9,755 nt of DNA from Gammaproteobacteria bacterium. GTDB lineage: Bacteria > Pseudomonadota > Gammaproteobacteria > Chromatiales > Chromatiaceae. How positions within the stretch are numbered: the stretch's first letter is position 1; each line of letters begins with the position of its first letter. Below the pieces are notes generated by a model. That model searched no databases and was not told the DNA's origin. It saw nothing but the letters and a program-made list of their open reading frames with translations. Location: the NCBI GenBank assembly GCA_006227775.1, contig SBFV01000346.1, forward strand, positions 1-9,755, read 5' to 3'. Position numbers and translations under genes: made by a program. Below are positions 7,118-9,755 of the stretch, one piece after another.

Positions 7118-7128
7118 GGTAACCCAGC

Positions 7129-8559
7129 ATGGCCGTCGGATTCTTCCCGCCCCCCGCCCAGGCGCCCTTCGCCCTGGTCGATGCCAACAATTTCTACGTG
7201 AGCTGCGAGCGGGTCTTCGACTACCGGCTGCGCGACCGGCCGGTGGTGGTGCTGTCCAACAACGACGGCTGCTGCGTGGCGCGCAGCGAGGAGGCCAAGG
7301 CCCTGGGCATCCGCATGGGGCAGCCGTTCTTCGAGGTGCGGGACCTGCTGGAAAGGAATCGGGGCGTGGCCCTGTCGTCCAACTATACCCTCTATGCCGA
7401 CATGAGCCGGCGGCTGATGACGATCATCGGCCAGTTCAGCCCGGCGCAGGAGATCTACTCCATCGACGAGTCCTTTCTGCGCTTCGCGGGCTTTGAGCAC
7501 TGGGACCTGACCCAGCAGGGCCGGGAACTGCGCGCGCGGGTGCTCCAAGGGATCGGCCTGCCGGTGGGGGTGGGCATCGGGGCCACCAAGACCCTGGCCA
7601 AGCTGGCCAACCGGCTGGCGAAGAAACATCCGGACTTCCGCGCCGAGGGCGTGTGCAATCTGCTGGATGTGCCGGCGGAACGGCAGGCGGGCTACTTGGC
7701 CGACCTGGCGGTGGAGGATGTCTGGGGCATCGGCGGTCGCTGGGGGGCGAAGCTCAGAAAGCTGGACATCGCGACCGTGGCGGACCTCCAGCGGGCGGAT
7801 GTCGCCCGGCTGCAACGGCAGTTCAACGTCGTCCTGGCCAAGACGGTCCTGGAACTGAATGGCCTCTCCTGCCTGCCCCTGGAGGAGGCGCCGCCGCCCC
7901 GGCAACAGATCATCGCCTCGCGCAGTTTCGGCCTGCCGGTGACGCGCTTCGACCTGCTCAGTGAGGCGGTGGCCAGCCACGCCGCGCGGGCGGCGGCCAA
8001 ACTGCGCCAAGCGGGGCTGCGCGCGGGGCTGATCCAGGTGTTCATCGCCACCAACCCCTTCCAGCCCGAGGCGCCGCAGTATCACCCCGGGGCCACGGTA
8101 CCCCTGTCCCTCCCCACGGCGGATACCACGCGGCTGTTACGGGCGGCACGGGTGGGTCTGCGGCATATCTACCGGGAGGGTTACGCGTACAAGAAGGCGG
8201 GCGTCGTCCTGCTGGACCTGGCGCCGGTGGGGGCGGTGACGGGGGACCTGTTCGCGGCGACCCGCGTCGGGACCAACGTGACCGGCCCAATAACCGACAG
8301 GACCAGGCCGGGGACCGACGCCCGCCGCGAGCGGCTGATGGCGGTCATGGACGGCATCAACAACCGCTGGGGTCGGGGCACGGTGCGCTACCTGGCCGAG
8401 GGGCTGGCGCAGCCCTGGCAGATGCGGCGGGCGCGGATGTCACCCCGATACACGACCTGTTGGGAGGAGTTGCCGGTGGCGTCCTGCTTCCGTGGCGCGC
8501 GCGAAGATCAAGGCGGCGGTCAATTAGCACCAGGTGCGCCTGGTGCTGGCCATCTCTAG
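7129..8559 (+). CDS. umuC: Y-family DNA polymerase V catalytic subunit UmuC
   Basis: UmuC is the error-prone lesion-bypass polymerase of the SOS response, active with processed UmuD. The palm begins with FALVDANNFYVSCERVF, giving the metal ligand Asp18. The second catalytic pair is Asp113-Glu114 in IYSIDESFL. VGIGATKTLAKLANRLAKK follows, then the helix-hairpin-helix part with DVWGIGGRWGAKL, a little-finger domain at about 240-350, and a DUF4113-type tail with WQMRRARMSPRYTT. An in-frame TAA at 7120-7122 leaves the ATG at 7129 as the only reasonable start, although no Shine-Dalgarno is evident. This gives about 13 extra N-terminal residues before the usual start region. The protein is 476 residues, against about 420-430 usually. 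The last 25 or so residues after ELPVA look unlike the family and may reflect a frameshift. No umuD is present in the window. Confidence 0.95.
   Translation: MAVGFFPPPAQAPFALVDANNFYVSCERVFDYRLRDRPVVVLSNNDGCCVARSEEAKALGIRMGQPFFEVRDLLERNRGVALSSNYTLYADMSRRLMTIIGQFSPAQEIYSIDESFLRFAGFEHWDLTQQGRELRARVLQGIGLPVGVGIGATKTLAKLANRLAKKHPDFRAEGVCNLLDVPAERQAGYLADLAVEDVWGIGGRWGAKLRKLDIATVADLQRADVARLQRQFNVVLAKTVLELNGLSCLPLEEAPPPRQQIIASRSFGLPVTRFDLLSEAVASHAARAAAKLRQAGLRAGLIQVFIATNPFQPEAPQYHPGATVPLSLPTADTTRLLRAARVGLRHIYREGYAYKKAGVVLLDLAPVGAVTGDLFAATRVGTNVTGPITDRTRPGTDARRERLMAVMDGINNRWGRGTVRYLAEGLAQPWQMRRARMSPRYTTCWEELPVASCFRGAREDQGGGQLAPGAPGAGHL
8526..8547. terminator. Strong hairpin at the end of umuC, between convergent genes
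   Basis: Arms AGCACCAGG (8526-8534) and CCTGGTGCT (8539-8547) are perfect 9-bp inverted complements around TGCG. The hairpin lies inside the last codons of the umuC frame as annotated, and directly at a TAG (8525-8527) in the neighbouring frame. umuC (+) and the CBS gene (-, ending at 8626) converge here, so it could stop transcription from both sides. Neither strand has a proper T run after it. Confidence 0.5.
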
Positions 8560-8625
8560 GGAGCGAGGCTAGGGCGCGCGGGTGTCTGGAGCTAGCGGGC
8601 GACACACCCCGCGACCGAGCGCTGG

Positions 8626-9054
8626 CTAGCCGTTGATGTAGCTCACCAGTTGGTCAATGACGAACTGCTGGTCGGCGATGATGGATTTGACCAGATCCCC
8701 CACCGAGACGATGCCGATGATCTCACCATCGGACAGCACCGGCAGGTGGCGGACGCGCTTCTCGGTCATCAGCGCCATGCACTCGTCCACGCTCTGGTGG
8801 GGCTGAATGCAGATCACCCGCCGAGTCATGATTTCCTTCACGCGGGTATCGCGCGAGGCGCGGCCCATCAAGACCACCTTGCGGGCGTAATCGCGCTCGG
8901 AAATGATGCCGACCAGCTTGCCGCCCTCGGTCACGACCAGGGCACCCACCCCCTTCTCCGCCATCAGCTTGAGGGCATCAATGACGGACGCCTCCGGCGC
9001 GATGGTAAAGAAGTGACTGCCCTTACCTTCCAGGATCTCTTTAATCGTTTTCAT
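8626..9054 (-). CDS. Tandem CBS-domain protein
   Basis: This is a 142-residue protein made almost entirely of two CBS domains. The first spans about residues 7-62 (FFTIAPEASVIDALKLMAEKGVGALVV, then GKLVGIISERDYARKVV). The second spans about 72-130 (VKEIMTRRVICIQPHQSVDECMALMTEKRVRHLPV, then GEIIGIVSVGDLVKSII). Paired CBS domains usually form a Bateman module that binds adenosine nucleotides such as AMP, ATP or SAM. Stand-alone forms act as energy or redox sensors for partner proteins, but the partner here cannot be inferred. The frame is open further upstream to 9246. I chose the ATG at 9054 because of the strong AGGAGG eight bases before it and because MKTIKEIL is a typical start. The gene appears monocistronic and converges with umuC. 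Confidence 0.93.
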   Translation of the reverse strand: MKTIKEILEGKGSHFFTIAPEASVIDALKLMAEKGVGALVVTEGGKLVGIISERDYARKVVLMGRASRDTRVKEIMTRRVICIQPHQSVDECMALMTEKRVRHLPVLSDGEIIGIVSVGDLVKSIIADQQFVIDQLVSYING

Positions 9055-9062
9055 TGCGGTAT

Positions 9063-9068
9063 CCTCCT
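9063..9068 (-). promoter_or_regulatory. Ribosome binding site that sets the CBS gene start
   Basis: On the minus strand a perfect AGGAGG lies eight bases before the ATG at 9054. It is the strongest Shine-Dalgarno noted in the window and it rules against the longer open frame that begins at 9246. Confidence 0.85.
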
Positions 9069-9091
9069 CATGATTCTTTGTCATTTTCCCC

Positions 9092-9117
9092 ATGATAGCG
9101 GCTTCCGGACCGGAAGC
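9092..9117 (-). promoter_or_regulatory. Putative promoter and 17-bp palindromic operator of the CBS gene
   Basis: On the minus strand TATCAT (9092-9097, 5 of 6 to the -10 consensus) lies 37 bases before the CBS-gene ATG. Three bases further upstream is the palindrome GCTTCCGGTCCGGAAGC (9101-9117), with two perfect 8-bp arms around one central base. It fills the -35/-10 spacer, and no -35 hexamer is visible. A symmetric site in this position could bind a dimeric repressor or an activator replacing the -35. It could also be an RNA hairpin in a transcript from further upstream. Confidence 0.4.
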
Positions 9118-9120
9118 GCA

Positions 9121-9353
9121 CCTTGATTTACCTCCCGTGGCACCACTCAGCCCCCTTTGGCGGACCCCAAAGGTACAGGCTTTCCCCCTTACCGCCCAGT
9201 GAGGTGGGCTCACATTCGCGCGGACCGTCACAGTCGCCAGTTTCACGGTCCAGTTGTTGTTGCCCGCAGAGAGCCGTGAGGTTGGCTCGTGTGGTTCCGT
9301 CCTTCATGCCAGCACGAGATGGCCGCCCGTCCCGGCCCACCGGCCACCGCCTT
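9121..9353. other. Gene-free, hairpin-rich stretch between ptsP and the CBS gene
   Basis: I see no convincing gene here. Open frames exist on both strands (for example 9128-9364 on minus), but they lack recognisable protein features and a ribosome binding site. The stretch holds four inverted repeats within about 140 bases. One is CCTTTGG/CCAAAGG (9154-9173), with outer AGCC/GGCT pairs extending it to 9149-9181. The others are GCCCA/TGGGC (9194-9209), GGACCGT/ACGGTCC (9222-9251) and GAGCC/GGCTC (9271-9288). On the minus strand an unpaired AACAACAAC (9252-9260) separates two of them. The density of stems suggests a structured RNA or a decayed mobile element. Neither can be confirmed here. Confidence 0.35.
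9199..9288. repeat. 13-bp direct repeat, each copy inside a hairpin
   Basis: GTGAGGTGGGCTC (9199-9211) and GTGAGGTTGGCTC (9276-9288) match at 12 of 13 positions and are 77 bases apart. In each copy GTGAGGT forms most or all of a hairpin loop, closed by GCCCA/TGGGC in the first and GAGCC/GGCTC in the second. On the minus strand both loops read ACCTCAC. Confidence 0.5.
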
Positions 9354-9374
9354 GATCCCGGCACAGATGGGATC
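9354..9374 (-). terminator. Hairpin at the ptsP stop codon
   Basis: A perfect 6-bp inverted repeat, GATCCC (9354-9359) and GGGATC (9369-9374), overlaps the last base of the ptsP stop codon. It is well placed to end the ptsP transcript but has no following T run on the minus strand. Confidence 0.35.
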
Positions 9375-9755
9375 TAAACGCCCGCGGTTTCCGGGCAGCC
9401 CCGAATCTCTTCGAGCGCGCCGTTCATCAGTCGATGGATGGAGAATCCATCTTCCATGCCGAGCGCCGTTTCCGCAAGCAGACGCGCCCGCGCTCGGGTG
9501 AAGCAGCGGATGGCGAGCTTGACCTCGGCGAGCAGCGAGGGGCTCATGCTCAGGGTATCGGCGCCCATGCCAAGGAGGAGCAATGCACCCGCCGGATCCC
9601 CCGCCAATTCTCCACAGACACTGACGGGCTTGCCCTGACGGTGGGCCATCTCGATCACCTGATGAATGGCATTGAGCACGGCGGGGTGCAGGCTGTCATA
9701 AGGGGTCACAACCTGGGCATTGTTACGGTCCACCGCCAGCATGTACTGGGTCAAG
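9374..9755 (-). CDS. ptsP: PtsP, Enzyme I of the nitrogen PTS (3' part only)
   Basis: The gene enters from the right edge, and only the last 126 or so codons are in the window. PtsP takes phosphate from phosphoenolpyruvate and passes it to NPr and then EIIA-Ntr, a regulatory relay tied to nitrogen and potassium status. The fragment is the end of the PEP-binding TIM-barrel domain: LTQYMLAVDRNN, then YDSLHPAVLNAI, then SVCGELAGDPAGALLLLGMGADTLSMS. The Cys of VCGELAGDP corresponds to the conserved active-site Cys (Cys502 in E. coli Enzyme I). The AVDRNN and YDSLHPAVL wording fits PtsP better than sugar-PTS PtsI. The final 20 residues (EEIRGCPETAGV) differ from the usual PtsP ending. The N-terminal GAF and phosphohistidine domains must lie outside the window. 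Confidence 0.9.
   Translation of the reverse strand, partial: LTQYMLAVDRNNAQVVTPYDSLHPAVLNAIHQVIEMAHRQGKPVSVCGELAGDPAGALLLLGMGADTLSMSPSLLAEVKLAIRCFTRARARLLAETALGMEDGFSIHRLMNGALEEIRGCPETAGV

Noticed and set aside
7090..8085. A 331-codon minus-strand open frame over umuC
   Set aside because: It lies wholly within umuC, whose catalytic motifs are clear on the other strand, and its composition is that of an antisense shadow.
9271..9297. Possible group II intron domain V (GAGCC...GGTTC)
   Set aside because: The ends can pair, but the segment is shorter than the usual 34 bases and lacks the GAAA loop and the catalytic triad spacing.
9128..9364. Small minus-strand open frame between ptsP and the CBS gene
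   Set aside because: It has no ribosome binding site and no recognisable domain, and it coincides with the inverted repeats, which explain the sequence better.

Overview
The window is high-GC DNA from the chromosome of a Gammaproteobacterium. The glyA-nrdR-ribD gene order, the UmuC with a DUF4113-type tail, the PtsP-type Enzyme I and the YhhJ-like permease all fit that class. A purple sulfur or related Chromatiales-type bacterium is my best guess, but that is an impression of gene style and I could not test it. Nine protein genes are supported. Eight are on the minus strand and only umuC is on the plus strand. I saw no tRNA, rRNA, CRISPR array or intact insertion sequence.

Layout on the minus strand, read from high to low coordinates. 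The 3' part of ptsP (nitrogen-PTS Enzyme I) enters from the right edge and ends at 9374. Next is a 319-base gene-free stretch (9055-9373) with several inverted repeats and a 13-bp direct repeat. It also holds the likely promoter of a small two-CBS-domain protein (8626-9054). umuC (7129-8559, plus strand) converges on the CBS gene and is divergent from an ABC-2 type permease (5792-6916) that has no ATPase gene beside it. Next comes an unrecognised 338-residue protein with a coiled coil (4658-5674). Then follow glyA, nrdR and ribD (4476 down to 1266), a one-carbon, nucleotide and riboflavin cluster in which ribD overlaps nrdR by ATGA. Last is a short-spaced pair: an ECF-type sigma factor (444-1052) and a zinc-finger anti-sigma candidate (175-441). 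This pair sits where the next riboflavin genes (ribE and others) would often be found.

Functional reading. glyA, nrdR and ribD are housekeeping genes. GlyA makes one-carbon units, NrdR represses ribonucleotide reductase genes and RibD performs two riboflavin steps. The sigma/anti-sigma pair is a self-contained regulatory switch with translational coupling. umuC is a lesion-bypass polymerase without umuD in the window; its promoter carries a near-perfect 19-bp dyad overlapping a degenerate SOS-box-like sequence.

No clearly new biological system is visible. The parts most worth a second look are the hairpin-rich stretch between ptsP and the CBS gene, the umuC operator region, the extended and possibly frameshifted umuC tail, the orphan permease with its unknown neighbour, and the interrupted riboflavin cluster.
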